DNA of 64,000 nt, taken from G964291335 sp964291335 (lineage in GTDB: Bacteria; Chloroflexota; Dehalococcoidia; Lucifugimonadales; UBA3495). Below the pieces are notes generated by a model. It was not told where the DNA came from. It did no database searches and was given only the letters and a program-made list of their open reading frames with translations. Positions within the stretch are counted from its first letter, which is position 1. Each line of letters starts with the position of its first letter. Positions 47,052-56,028 of the stretch are shown here, piece by piece. Made by a program: the position numbers and the translations under genes. The stretch spans positions 1,178,001 through 1,242,000 of the forward strand of contig OZ219748.1 in the NCBI GenBank assembly GCA_964291335.2, written 5' to 3'.

Positions 47052-47465
47052 AATCTAACGTCTCAACCGGCCACTGATTGGCCGGCAGCGGGCAGAACAT
47101 TGCCCCGCCGCCGGCCGGCCTTATTCCCGCCCAGCGCCAAACCGACTCCACCGGCCCGTAATTGCCCCCCTGCCATCGGCGCGGCTGACCAGCTGACCGG
47201 ACCGGCGTACGGCAGGAGTTCAGCATGCCGTCCGGCTTCAGCCGGCCGCCGCCCGGCGCAATAAAGCCTTTCCCGACGGCCCGGTTTGCCGTCAGGAAAG
47301 GCTCGGTTAACTGAAGGACGGCCAACCCGTCAGGCAGCTGCCACAGGAGGGCAATCTTAACCGCCGGCAGAATCCCGACGGCGCTCGCCAGCCGGCTGCT
47401 GCGCCGGGGCTAAACCTGGTAGGGCGGCGTGGGGGTGCCAACGCTGGCCGCCGCCCGCGCCGGGG
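47052..47465. other. intergenic region with a long hairpin
   Basis: At 47266-47302 there is a hairpin with arms GCCTTTCC / GGAAAGGC and GACGGC / GCCGTC, separated by one mismatch, with a seven-base loop; it may terminate iscA transcription on the minus strand. The 15-base sequence GCGCCGGGGCTAAAC occurs at 47401-47415 and again at about 47458-47472 over the iscA stop, a small duplication of the gene end. Confidence 0.5.
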
Positions 47466-47822
47466 CTAAACGCTGAAAGAAGTCCCGCACCCGCAGGCCT
47501 TCTTGGCATTGGGGTTATCGAAAGTGAACCCCTTGCCGTTCAGCCCATCGGAAAAGTCCAGCTCGGTGCCTACCAGGTAGATGTAACTCTTCTTGTCCAC
47601 CATCACCTTTACCCCGTGCTGCTCCACCACCTTGTCGCTTTCCAGCTCCTCGCTGGTAATCTTCAGGTCATAGGTCAAACCGGAACAACCCCCGCCTTTA
47701 ACCGCCACCCGCAGGCCCACCTCCCCGGCAGCGCCTTCCCTCGCCGCAAAGTAGCGAATCTTGTCAGCCGCCTTTTCGGTGATTTTTACGCCCAGTTCCA
47801 CTCCATCCATCGTTATCGACAT
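47466..47822 (-). CDS. iron-sulfur cluster carrier, IscA/ErpA/HesB family
   Basis: 118 residues from ATG 47822. An ATG two codons upstream (47828) abuts the AGGAGG site with no spacing, so the inner ATG with a six-base spacing is preferred. Conserved features: VKITEKAADKIRYFAARE, LRVAVKGGGCSGLTYDL with the first Cys ligand, GTELDFSDGLNGKGFTFDNPNAKKACGCGTSF with the C-terminal CGC pair. It holds and transfers [2Fe-2S] or [4Fe-4S] clusters to target enzymes, plausible for the Fe-S-rich NuoE/F/G-like cluster. A diverged relative is encoded at 62430. Confidence 0.93.
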   Translation of the reverse strand: MSITMDGVELGVKITEKAADKIRYFAAREGAAGEVGLRVAVKGGGCSGLTYDLKITSEELESDKVVEQHGVKVMVDKKSYIYLVGTELDFSDGLNGKGFTFDNPNAKKACGCGTSFSV

Positions 47823-48024
47823 ATACATCCTCCTGGCATACTGCCGGAAACGCCGTTAGTATTCCAGCCTTAATTTTACGTTCCGCCGGGGCCGGCCGTC
47901 AACGTCCGCCGGCCTCGGCGGCTCCCGGTTGCCAGCTGCGGCGGCAACGGCGGGCCGGGCGGAAAACCGGCCCGCCGCCAACCAGCCCTTAACCACTTTT
48001 TAATGCCGCCGGATTACCCTATCG

Positions 48025-48054
48025 TTGACACTGCCAACAGCGTTAATTTAGGAT
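48025..48054 (+). promoter_or_regulatory. possible promoter of the PPK2 gene
   Basis: TTGACA (48025-48030), 18 bases, TAGGAT (48049-48054). Transcription would begin near 48061, downstream of the TTG at 48055, which argues against that as the start codon. Confidence 0.4.
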
Positions 48055-48090
48055 TTGCGCAGAAACCATGGCAGAAACCAGGCAGAAACC

Positions 48091-49011
48091 ATGAGACAAG
48101 CAAGCGGTCTTTCGCGTATGGCTGCCTACGATATTGGGCCAGAAAAAGCCAGCATCCTGCCGGTAACTACACCCATTCAGTACAACGTGCCGGCCTTTCG
48201 CGGCATTGAGTATCTCGCCTATCGGGGCGAACTGCGGGTTCTGCGCCGTCAGCTGCTGGCCTTACAGGAGTCGCTCGTCTCCAACGAAGAGCGGGTGGCC
48301 ATCGTTCTGGAGGGCCGCGACGCCGCCGGCAAGGGCAGTACCGCCGCCGCCATATCCCACTACCTGGACCCCAGAGCCTGCGGCGTAATCAGCCAGGGCA
48401 TACCCACCCCCAAAGAAATGCGCAGCTGGCTGGGCCACCATTACAAACTCCTGCCCCAGCCCGGCCAGATGATTATCTTCGACCGTTCCTGGTACTCCCG
48501 CGCCCTGGTGCAGCCAGCCATGGGCTATTGCTCTATGCGCCAGTACCACTATTTCATGAGCCGGGTGAACGACTGGGAAAAAGATTTGGTGGACGAAGGA
48601 ATTTCCCTGATTAAAATCTACCTGTCGGTTTCCCGGGAAGCCCAGAACCTGCGATTCCGGCTCCGCCAGGACAGCGACCTGCAATACTGGAAGTATTCCG
48701 CCAACGACCGCAAGGTGGCGGAACGCTGGCAGCTGTTAACCTATTTCAAGGAGCGGATGTTTGCGGTAACCTCCACCGACTACGCTCCCTGGGTTATCAT
48801 CGAGTCCGACAACAAACAGCAGGCCCGGTTGAACGTCATCCACTATATCCTGACCCGCTTCAGTTACCCCGGTAAAGACCTGCGCCCCGAGGTTATTTAC
48901 CAGGCAGCGGACACGGATATGCTGACGGATATGATTGTGGACGGCGTGCTTTTCACCGGGCTTAATCGGGAACAGGTGGGCATTCTGGAACGGATATATA
49001 TGCATGAATAG
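48091..49011 (+). CDS. ppk2: polyphosphate kinase 2 family protein
   Basis: 306 residues from ATG 48091 (ATG 48118 is another choice). P-loop kinase with Walker A VLEGRDAAGKGSTAAAI, TPKEMRSWLGHHYKLLPQPGQMIIFDRSWYSRALVQP (Walker B and lid region), RVNDWEKDLVDEGISLIKIYLSVSREAQNLRFRLR, DYAPWVIIESDNKQQARLNVIHYIL. PPK2 enzymes use polyphosphate to phosphorylate nucleotides, or the reverse; the class cannot be fixed here. Its last codons overlap the NUDIX start. Three CAGAAACCA repeats lie just upstream (48060-48090). Confidence 0.92.
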   Translation: MRQASGLSRMAAYDIGPEKASILPVTTPIQYNVPAFRGIEYLAYRGELRVLRRQLLALQESLVSNEERVAIVLEGRDAAGKGSTAAAISHYLDPRACGVISQGIPTPKEMRSWLGHHYKLLPQPGQMIIFDRSWYSRALVQPAMGYCSMRQYHYFMSRVNDWEKDLVDEGISLIKIYLSVSREAQNLRFRLRQDSDLQYWKYSANDRKVAERWQLLTYFKERMFAVTSTDYAPWVIIESDNKQQARLNVIHYILTRFSYPGKDLRPEVIYQAADTDMLTDMIVDGVLFTGLNREQVGILERIYMHE

Positions 49012-49459
49012 AGCTGACCTGCCGCAGCTGTTCGCCGCCGGGGGCCTCGTCCTCTGCTGCGGCCACGCCATCGTCATCCGCAAACACCGGCTGCTGGATT
49101 TGCCCAAGGGCAAGCTGAAGTACCCCGGCGAACCTTACCAGTTCTGCGCTTTGCGCGAAATCTCCGAAGAGACCGGCCTCCCCCCGGAGCTGCTCACCAT
49201 CCGCCGCCCCCTCTGCCGAACCAGCTATATCTCCTACTACCAGGTTGGCCCGGTAAACAAAACGGTGCAGTGGTTCCTGCTCGACTATGCCGGCTCCCTG
49301 GCCGACGCCTTGCACCCCGACCTGACCGAAGGCATTGACCAGTGCCAATGGGTTCCGCTGTCCCGGCTGTCCGAGGCCCTGCGCGCCGCCCGCCCTTACC
49401 TCCGCCCGGTGCGTCAGGCCATCGCCCAAAGCCTGGCCCTTGCCCCCGGCGTCCGCTAG
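49004..49459 (+). CDS. NUDIX hydrolase
   Basis: 151 residues from ATG 49004, which overlaps the last eight bases of ppk2 and so is translated with it. NUDIX box: LPKGKLKYPGEPYQFCALREISEETGL, close to Gx5Ex7REUxEExGU but with one extra residue between the Gly and the first Glu. Before it, AAGGLVLCCGHAIVIRKHRLLDL gives the first strands; after it, NKTVQWFLLDY. Likely substrates are diadenosine polyphosphates, or similar nucleotides. Coupling with PPK2 suggests joint nucleotide/polyphosphate handling. Confidence 0.88.
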   Translation: MNRADLPQLFAAGGLVLCCGHAIVIRKHRLLDLPKGKLKYPGEPYQFCALREISEETGLPPELLTIRRPLCRTSYISYYQVGPVNKTVQWFLLDYAGSLADALHPDLTEGIDQCQWVPLSRLSEALRAARPYLRPVRQAIAQSLALAPGVR

Positions 49460-50011
49460 CGTTGTGCCGCCTTCGGGAACCGGCCCGCAACGGCAGCCGG
49501 CCATGCCCCAGTGCGCAAACAAGGGCCGGCCGCCCCGTCGGCAAAGCCGGGCCCGGCCATAGCCAGGGTGTCAACCACCACCGGGCCCGATGCCACAGAA
49601 ATAATGCCGGCCGCCCAGATTGACTGAACCCTGGCAATTACCCTGAAATCGGAGGACGCCCGCGGTTCGCCTCCGTCAAAATCGTTCCCCGGCTGCCTTC
49701 CGGCAAAACGCTGCCACCGGTTGCCCTGACCGTTCACCTGGCGGGAGAAAACAAGGGCCGAACCTGCTGACGCAGTTGCACCTGACGCTGCCGGGAATAT
49801 ACCGGTTCCATACCTGCTTTGACCACCGGCTGCTGACCCCGCGCGCCGCTGGGGGTGATTTGCTCCAGGCTGGCAACGCCCGCCCCCCGGTAACCGCCGG
49901 CGCCGGCCGCTGCGCCCCCGGAGATATAAAGACGCAGCGCAAGCCGGCGAAGACACCCATGCCCCGGCCCTTCCGGGAACCAGCCCCGCCCGGCGGCCGG
50001 CATCCGCCGGC
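49460..50011. other. 552-base stretch without a supported gene at the 3' side of the phage cassette
   Basis: Several overlapping minus-strand reading frames exist, but none has family-like sequence or a ribosome site. The region may contain decayed tail or lysis genes of the phage cassette. No attachment site or integrase remnant was recognised. Confidence 0.4.
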
Positions 50012-50341
50012 CTACCACCAGCCCAGGGCCCGACCCAGCACGGCCGCTGCCGTCAGCAGGCCGCCGCCCAGGGCGCCGCCGCCGCCGACACTGCCCAGGG
50101 TTTTGCGGCTCACCCGCACGTTTATCACCGCCCCGGAACCGGCATCCCCGGCGTCCCCGTCGGCCGCCCCGGCCAGCCGACACCCCCGGGCCGCTTCCGA
50201 AGGGCCCGGGTCAAGCCGCCGCTCCAGCCGCTGCAGGTGACAGCGGGTATGCCGCGCTTCCGTCTCCAGCACTGCCAGCCGTTCCCGGATGTTCTCCAGA
50301 GACAGCCATACCTCATGCGCAAAATCCTGCGTTGACAGCAT
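50012..50341 (-). CDS. XhlA-like small phage membrane protein
   Basis: 109 residues. N-terminal half is a coiled coil (VWLSLENIRERLAVLETEARHTRCHLQRLERRLD), the middle is low-complexity Gly/Ala, and the C-terminal segment VGGGGALGGGLLTAAAVLGRALGWW is a short membrane helix. This coiled-coil plus terminal helix is typical of haemolysin XhlA-type proteins that accompany holins. Last recognisable gene of the head/tail cassette. Confidence 0.5.
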   Translation of the reverse strand: MLSTQDFAHEVWLSLENIRERLAVLETEARHTRCHLQRLERRLDPGPSEAARGCRLAGAADGDAGDAGSGAVINVRVSRKTLGSVGGGGALGGGLLTAAAVLGRALGWW

Positions 50342-50449
50342 CCGTCAAAAGCCTCCTCGCCGCCCGCCTTTCCGACTAAACCGGCTGCCCGGCGCCGCCC
50401 AAACCGGCCAACCGCCGGCCCCGGAATCGATTCGCCCCCCGGTTTTCCT

Positions 50450-52492
50450 TCACGCTTCCCGCACCAGCCAGCGGGCCGTAACCTCCCCGGTGCGCGCCTC
50501 GGCCTTCAGTTCCATTCCCTCTATGTAGCAGTCGCCGGCCAGCTGTCCGGCGCCGACGCCCAGCTTAACCCGGTCGGAAAGAACCCGGTGTACCATCTGG
50601 ATGATGTTCTTGCCATTGCCGTTAGGCAAAGTCAGCCACAGCAGAACCTTATCGGTTCCCTTGCGGGCCAGCCGGGACTCGGCGGACTGCCGGGCGGCAG
50701 TATAGTTGTCGATGTACCGACATTCCACCACAACGGATTGACCCCCCGGCGCGTCCGGGGTTTTGGACGGCTCGGCCTGGTAACGGGTAGCTTCCAGAGC
50801 CTGGTACGCGCGGGCAGCCCGCAGCCGCAGCCGCGTAACGTAGGCCGTTTCCACCGCGTGATTGTTCCGCAGGCGAACCACCGTCCCTTTGCCGGCATAG
50901 GCAGCCGTGTTCGACGAATAATCGGGCAGGGAAACGGCCAGGCTCCCGGTCAGGTCGGCGCCGGACCCGTCAAAGCGGCTGTTGGCGGCATAATCGGAAC
51001 CCGCCACCGGAACCTGAAACCGGTCCACCACGTCATAGCTGCCGCTCTCCGCCACCAGCTCCCGCGACTCCCCGGCGGGAATGGCCGGCACATCCCTCAG
51101 CCGCCACACCTCCTGCCGCCCCTGATCAGCCAGCCGCCGGTAGCGAAAGGTTACCGAGCTTTCCAGCCGGCCGTCGCCGCCCGCCGCTTCCTGCCGGGAG
51201 CAGTAGGGGCCGGCCTTCGTCATGGCCCCCAGGGTGGCTTCCAGCGTAGCCCCCAGCGTGGCCCGGGCGGTGGTGTGCGCCCCCGATTGACGGTGCCCGG
51301 AAGCCTCCAGCCGTACATAGCCCCGGCCATCCAGGTACAGAAACCCGTCCTCCTCGTCCTGCAGAGCATAAAGGGCCGACCGGGCCGGCAGATCCCACAG
51401 GGCCCGCGGCTCGGCAGCCACCAGCGTTTGCCCGGCGTCCAGCCGCCGCCGGTTAACGTTGAAGCCGGCCCACGTCAGCAGCCGGTTGGCAATGGCCGCC
51501 GCGGTAAGGTTTCGCCCGCGCAGCAGGTTATGCAGCCGGGCCTGCCCCAGGCCCTGCAGGTCGTCGGCGGCCCGCAGCCGGCACGCCGGCCCCTGTTCCG
51601 GGTTCACCGCCGGCGCAAAGGACTCGACCGCCCCGCAGAAGAAGCTGCGCCACCCGCCAAAAGCGCCCCAATGATCCCACGCCGCCGCCGCGCCGCCATC
51701 GTGCCACAGGCCGTGCCGGGCAGCCGTCAGGTTGCCGGCGCTGCCGGCGCCGTCCAGTATCTGCCGCCGATCCATGCTTCCGCCATCCAGGTCCGTGGCG
51801 AACAGCCGCACCGAGCCGCCGTGCAGTTCGATTTCAATGTAGTAATTAACCCCTGCCGACAACGCCGGCCCCCGCCGCAAGCCGGTAGCGTAGCCGAAGG
51901 AAACATCCTCCAGCACGGTTCCCCGGCTGCCAAAGCGCACCCTCAGGTAGTCCCATTGATTGACGCAGCGCAAAGCCACGCCGCTGCCGCCGTCACTCTC
52001 CCGGCGGTAAGTGAACCCCAGGTGGGCATCCGCCTCGCCCCAGTCCAGCGTATATACCGCCGGCCCCTTCCCCGCAACCGGGCGGGCCTGACCGCCGGAA
52101 ACGGCGACCCCGCCGCCGCCGGACAACTCCTGCACCCAGACCAGCCCGGCGCCCACCGCCGGCGCGCGGCCGGCCAGGTCGCCGGCGCCGGCGAAACCAT
52201 CATACGGGTAAGCGAAAGCGGCCCATACCCGCCGGCCCGGCCGCGCCAGACCCGCCAGGGGGGAACGGGGGCTGCCCGGCGGGTATTTCCCGTGGTGGTT
52301 CCGCAGCACCAGTTCCAGCGCCGCCGGCGCCGCCCGGTCGCTGCTCCCTCCCGGCCCCGCCGTCCGGCCCCAGCGCCAGTTCAGAGCCATAACATCCCCG
52401 GCCACATCTTCCTCGTAACCGCCCGGCCCACTTTCGCCCCAGATACCGTCCTGGTCCCAATCCACCCAAATACGCCAGTGGGGGTTAGCCAT
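50450..52492 (-). CDS. large phage tail/baseplate-type structural protein
   Basis: 680 residues. The N terminus MANPHWRIWVDWDQDGIWGESGPGGYEEDVAGDVMALNWRWGR resembles tail proteins that begin with a W-IDWD-DG pattern. Two beta-rich parts follow with AGVNYYIEIELHGGSVRLFATDLDGG (lectin-like fold) and VECRYIDNYTAARQSAESRLARKGTDKVLLWLTLP, similar to the phage late-control/gpD-like domain. Probably the adsorption or baseplate protein at the tail tip. Position just after the major tail protein leaves no room for a tape-measure gene, which is odd. Confidence 0.65.
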   Translation of the reverse strand: MANPHWRIWVDWDQDGIWGESGPGGYEEDVAGDVMALNWRWGRTAGPGGSSDRAAPAALELVLRNHHGKYPPGSPRSPLAGLARPGRRVWAAFAYPYDGFAGAGDLAGRAPAVGAGLVWVQELSGGGGVAVSGGQARPVAGKGPAVYTLDWGEADAHLGFTYRRESDGGSGVALRCVNQWDYLRVRFGSRGTVLEDVSFGYATGLRRGPALSAGVNYYIEIELHGGSVRLFATDLDGGSMDRRQILDGAGSAGNLTAARHGLWHDGGAAAAWDHWGAFGGWRSFFCGAVESFAPAVNPEQGPACRLRAADDLQGLGQARLHNLLRGRNLTAAAIANRLLTWAGFNVNRRRLDAGQTLVAAEPRALWDLPARSALYALQDEEDGFLYLDGRGYVRLEASGHRQSGAHTTARATLGATLEATLGAMTKAGPYCSRQEAAGGDGRLESSVTFRYRRLADQGRQEVWRLRDVPAIPAGESRELVAESGSYDVVDRFQVPVAGSDYAANSRFDGSGADLTGSLAVSLPDYSSNTAAYAGKGTVVRLRNNHAVETAYVTRLRLRAARAYQALEATRYQAEPSKTPDAPGGQSVVVECRYIDNYTAARQSAESRLARKGTDKVLLWLTLPNGNGKNIIQMVHRVLSDRVKLGVGAGQLAGDCYIEGMELKAEARTGEVTARWLVREA

Positions 52493-52621
52493 ACGCCACC
52501 TCGATACTTGCCGGTTAACGGCGGGCCGGCAGCCCGGCCGGGCCGGAACCGCCGCTGACCCGGCCGGGCCGGAACCGGCAGCTCCGGCGCGCCCGCCGGC
52601 CCTGGCCCGACTCCGCCGCCG

Positions 52622-53056
52622 CTACCACTCGGTTACCGTTACCGGGCCCGACTGACGGAACCGGGCCGTAAAACGCACCAGCCCATCGCCCTGACCGACC
52701 TTGCCGGCCAGCTGGTAAGCCAGGCACAGAAACCGGCCGGCAACCTTGCGCCGCCCGGTCCGGCGGCCGGCCGGCCCGAAGCTGACGGTAACCACCCGGC
52801 CAATAATCCCTGCCAGCACAGCGTCGGCCCCCACTTCAGGGGTATCATCAAAAAACCCGTGCAAGGCAAACTCCTGCGGCGGCTCCGGCCCGGCAATAAC
52901 CTGCTGCGCCGTATCGTTCAAGCCGGTAACATCCAACCACGATACCTGTCGCCCCAGAGGTTCAATCTCCTCCAGGTATGGCGACAGGTCCCGGGGTGTC
53001 CCCCCGGCGGCGTCCACCTCGATATAGCTGTTTCCCGCTACCGGATATTTAGCCAT
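52622..53056 (-). CDS. phage major tail protein-like
   Basis: 144 residues: MAKYPVAGNSYIEVDAAGGTPRDLSPYLEEIEPLGRQVSWLDVTGLNDTAQQVIAG, then GFFDDTPEVGADAVL and VTVSFGPAGRRTGRRKVAGRFLCLAYQL, ending in beta-strand-rich sequence. The layout (small beta protein with V-V-G-N-S and D-L-S-Y) is like tube proteins of siphoviruses. Lies between the tail-completion gene and the baseplate-type protein. Confidence 0.65.
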   Translation of the reverse strand: MAKYPVAGNSYIEVDAAGGTPRDLSPYLEEIEPLGRQVSWLDVTGLNDTAQQVIAGPEPPQEFALHGFFDDTPEVGADAVLAGIIGRVVTVSFGPAGRRTGRRKVAGRFLCLAYQLAGKVGQGDGLVRFTARFRQSGPVTVTEW

Positions 53057-53146
53057 GCTTACCCTCCATTAACGGGGCTTCCCGGCGACTGCGCCCGGCG
53101 GAAAGCCCCGGGTTGTTAGCCGGGCCAGGCCGGTTCCGGCGCGCCT

Positions 53147-53587
53147 TCAGCCGCCGACGTAGGCCTGCACCAGAAAGGTAACGCCCCAATATGCCGCCCG
53201 CTGGTAAACCACCCGGCCGGCATTGCCGGCCCGAATTACCCGGAACCAGTCCGCTGGCCCGGAGCCTTTCAGCTTTGCCGCCGCCGCATCCGCCGACCCC
53301 TCCATCGCCGCCGCCGCCGAGCCGAAACCGGCCGGGCTGACGTAGGCCGCCGCCGCATCCCAGGCCTGCTCCCCATCCGCCGAGCCGGTTAACAGCAGCA
53401 CCGCGAAGCGGTAGCAAACGTCGTCCGCGCCGATAACCCGGTGGTACTCGGCCAGCGGCTCTCCGGGCTGGATGATGGCGGCCGGCAGTTCCGGCATCCC
53501 TTCGGGCGGGTAACGGTAAACCCGCACCCCGGCAAGGCCCTGCTCCAGCCGCCGCGCCAGTTCATCGCGCACCTCATTAACCGACAT
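53147..53587 (-). CDS. phage tail completion/terminator-like protein
   Basis: 146 residues from ATG 53587; the open frame extends upstream through a 15-base tandem repeat (MLPRMLPRML) that is unlikely to be coding. Content: MSVNEVRDELARRLEQGLAGVRVYRYPPEGMPELPAAIIQPGEP, FAVLLLTGSADGEQAWDAAAAYV, WGVTFLVQAYVGG. Resembles the gpU/HK97 gp10 type tail terminator: an alpha/beta fold with a central GEQAWDA helix. Homology is inferred from order and size. Confidence 0.55.
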   Translation of the reverse strand: MSVNEVRDELARRLEQGLAGVRVYRYPPEGMPELPAAIIQPGEPLAEYHRVIGADDVCYRFAVLLLTGSADGEQAWDAAAAYVSPAGFGSAAAAMEGSADAAAAKLKGSGPADWFRVIRAGNAGRVVYQRAAYWGVTFLVQAYVGG

Positions 53588-53686
53588 TTCCCTGTCCTGC
53601 CTCCTTTGCAGCATCCGGGGCAGCATCCGGGGCAACATCCGGGCTGCCTCCGCCTTTTGACGCCCGGCCATCCCTTGAACCGGCCC

Positions 53687-54508
53687 TTAAACCGGCAGCT
53701 TGCGGAAAGGAGTCAGCAGCCCGATTACTTCGGCCGGCAGGCCGTCCCGCCCCGGTTCGGGCCGCTGTCCGCCGGCGGACGCCGCCGCGCCGTCCCGACT
53801 GCGCCAGGCCTGGGCGGCGATTTGCCGGCACGCTTCCACAATGGGCGCCGGATAGCGGTACACCGCAACGGCCGAACCGGCCCGGTGCGCCGCCGGCCGG
53901 GAGCCGTTTACTCCCCGCTGCACTGTTACCGCAGTCCCGTCCACGGCGGTAACGTACAGCTGCTCGGCGCCGATAGCCAGGGTTTGCCCCGGCGACAGCT
54001 GCCCCTCTTCGGCCAGGGTAAAGGCGTCCGCTGCCGCCGTCAGAGCGGCGTCTTCGGCCAGCGCGCCGCCGGCTTCCGTTACCTGCCGGAACCCCCAACG
54101 GCCGCTGATGGCCACAGTGGCCGGGCCCGGCGGAAAGCAGCGGCCCTTTACGCCCGCCAGGGTGGACGACAGCCGGGTATGGGGGCGTCCCCAGGGTTTT
54201 TCCGGCGCAGCGTCCAGCGGGTAGAGCCGATAATCCCCGGCCGGCCAGACCACCGCCGGCCCCTGGGGGTGAACCTGCGTGCTCAGTTTTTCAACGGCAA
54301 TCAGGTCAGGCACCAGCAGCTGCTGTCCCCCGTCTCCGGCGAAGCGGCGGATGGCCTGCGTCACGTAAAAGTAACGATTGCAGTAGCCGTCGATACGGCG
54401 CGCGGCCCCTTCCAGCAGGGCCAGCAGCCTTTGGTCATAGCTGCTGCCGGCAATGTTCAGCGACCCTGCCGACTTGAACGCAGCCAGGTCGCAATAGGCA
54501 TTGGTCAT
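53687..54508 (-). CDS. phage head-tail connector-like protein
   Basis: 273 residues from ATG 54508, which has GGAGG six bases upstream; the open frame begins at 54520. MTNAYCDLAAFKSAGSLNIAGSSYDQRLLALLEGAARRIDGYCNRYFYV is the helical start of gp6-type connectors (DD-LL-L-EAA---I). A central beta part (AGDGGQQLLVPDLIAVEKLS) and VYRYPAPIVEACRQIAAQAWRSRD at the end. The length is about twice the smallest connectors because of a mid-sequence insert of about 60 residues (IGAEQLYVTAVDGTAVTVQRGVNG). Confidence 0.65.
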   Translation of the reverse strand: MTNAYCDLAAFKSAGSLNIAGSSYDQRLLALLEGAARRIDGYCNRYFYVTQAIRRFAGDGGQQLLVPDLIAVEKLSTQVHPQGPAVVWPAGDYRLYPLDAAPEKPWGRPHTRLSSTLAGVKGRCFPPGPATVAISGRWGFRQVTEAGGALAEDAALTAAADAFTLAEEGQLSPGQTLAIGAEQLYVTAVDGTAVTVQRGVNGSRPAAHRAGSAVAVYRYPAPIVEACRQIAAQAWRSRDGAAASAGGQRPEPGRDGLPAEVIGLLTPFRKLPV

Positions 54509-54587
54509 CGCTGCCTCCAAACCTCATAAAATAACGGCCCGGGGCGGTGGACGATTTACGCTCCGCCCCCCGGGCCGCCCCGCCGGG

Positions 54588-55919
54588 CTAGACCCCGGTA
54601 ATGTTATATTGCAGGGCGGTATGGGTGGCCTTGCTGCGGTTGCCCGTCCGCTCCATGAAGGCCAGGCGCATGCTGACCACCATAATGTTCTGCCGCTTCT
54701 GGATGTCCCGGGTGGTTTCAATCAGCAGTTCCCGCCGGAAACCAACGCGCCACTGGGTCCGGTTGGCAATCAGCAGCCGGCCGGTGGTATTGCCCGCGCC
54801 GCCGTTGGTAACCTTGCCGTCTTTGGCCGCCGGCGCCATCTGCTCCGACACGATGACCGGAATGCCTTCCACCGCGCCCAGCTGCCCCCGCAGCAGGGTG
54901 GCGTTGGAACCCACCTTGTCCAGCGTGCGGAAGTTATTCACCAGCAGCGACTTGATGTAGGTGTTGACGTCCATAATGTAAGCCAGTTCCGAAGGGCGCA
55001 CTCCGTAGCGGCCCAGCTTGCCCCTGATTTCGTTGAACATGCCGTCGTTGGTGGTGGCGTTGTGGTTGTTGGCCTGGCTGACGTTATCCACCAGGGGCAG
55101 GTGCAGCAGCCCGTCGAAGCCGAGCAACCAGTGGCCCTTGCCGGCGTCGCTGCTGGAAATGGTGGCCCCGTCGGCGTTGATGTTGTTGACCGTGCTGGTA
55201 TCGGCGTTAAGCAGCACGTCGTCAATCACCTCCACCGCGTTGCGCACCAGCGAGCTGCGCACCTCATCCGCCATGGCGATTACCGCATCTTCATCCAGGC
55301 TCAGTGACCAGGGAACCTCGGCCACCAGTTCATACGCCGTCAGGGTTTGCCGGCCGGTCGCCAGAGCCGAGGCGGTGGCCGCCGAGTTTTCCGCCCCCGG
55401 ATACCAGGTTACCGCGCCCAACTGCAAGGGAATCTCAAAGGGGTTGGTAGGCATATCCACCCGGGAAAACAGGGGCGCCACCAGGGTTTCCAGGTTAACA
55501 TCGGCCCACAGCGCCGCCGCCTCGCCGGTAGCCACCAGCTCATCCCCGGCCCCCGCCGTCGCGCTGTCCATCGCCGCCTTCAGGTTATTCTGCCAATCGT
55601 CCAGCATCCGGGGGTTAAGGCCCGAAGGCTCCCGCAGCTGGGCATTAAGCACGCTGCGAATGTAGGCCAGGGAAAGAACGTCCATACCCCGATACTTGCC
55701 CTGCGCCACCCGGGGCCGGTCGCCCCCGCCGTACCGGGCCAGCAGGGCCCGCCGCTCGCCGTCCCGCCAGCGCTCCTGCGCCCGGTTCAGCTGACCGGCA
55801 ATGCGGCTCACCTCCTCCTGCAAGGGCGGCAATTCCGCATCCATACGGGCCTGATAAAAGTCCCGAATGCCGGCCACCTCCCGCTTAATCAGTTCAATAT
55901 CCTGCATAGCCAGAGTCAT
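54588..55919 (-). CDS. HK97-fold major capsid protein
   Basis: 443 residues. An N-terminal scaffold-like helix (MQDIELIKREVAGIRDFYQARMDAELPPLQEEVSRIAG) as in HK97 delta-domains, then the HK97 fold with VNLETLVAPLFSRVDMPTNPFEIPLQLG, AYELVAEVPWSLSLDEDAVIAMADEVRSSLVRNAVEVIDDVLLN, GYGVRPSELAYIMDVNTY and a C-terminal RELLIETTRDIQKRQNIMVVSMRLAFME. Assembles the icosahedral head. Start ATG 55919 has AGGAGAG at a suitable distance. Confidence 0.88.
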   Translation of the reverse strand: MTLAMQDIELIKREVAGIRDFYQARMDAELPPLQEEVSRIAGQLNRAQERWRDGERRALLARYGGGDRPRVAQGKYRGMDVLSLAYIRSVLNAQLREPSGLNPRMLDDWQNNLKAAMDSATAGAGDELVATGEAAALWADVNLETLVAPLFSRVDMPTNPFEIPLQLGAVTWYPGAENSAATASALATGRQTLTAYELVAEVPWSLSLDEDAVIAMADEVRSSLVRNAVEVIDDVLLNADTSTVNNINADGATISSSDAGKGHWLLGFDGLLHLPLVDNVSQANNHNATTNDGMFNEIRGKLGRYGVRPSELAYIMDVNTYIKSLLVNNFRTLDKVGSNATLLRGQLGAVEGIPVIVSEQMAPAAKDGKVTNGGAGNTTGRLLIANRTQWRVGFRRELLIETTRDIQKRQNIMVVSMRLAFMERTGNRSKATHTALQYNITGV

Positions 55920-56028
55920 ACACTCTCCTGGTAACTTCAGATTCGGGTATCCGGCCAGCCGGCGCCGGGGCCGTCCGGCTGGCTGTTATCCATGGGGCCG
56001 GCCTGACGCCGCTGCGCCGCTGCCGCCT

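Noticed and set aside
49456..49956. Minus-strand frame of 166 codons after the XhlA-like gene
   Set aside because: No ribosome site and no recognisable family; three overlapping frames of similar quality exist there.
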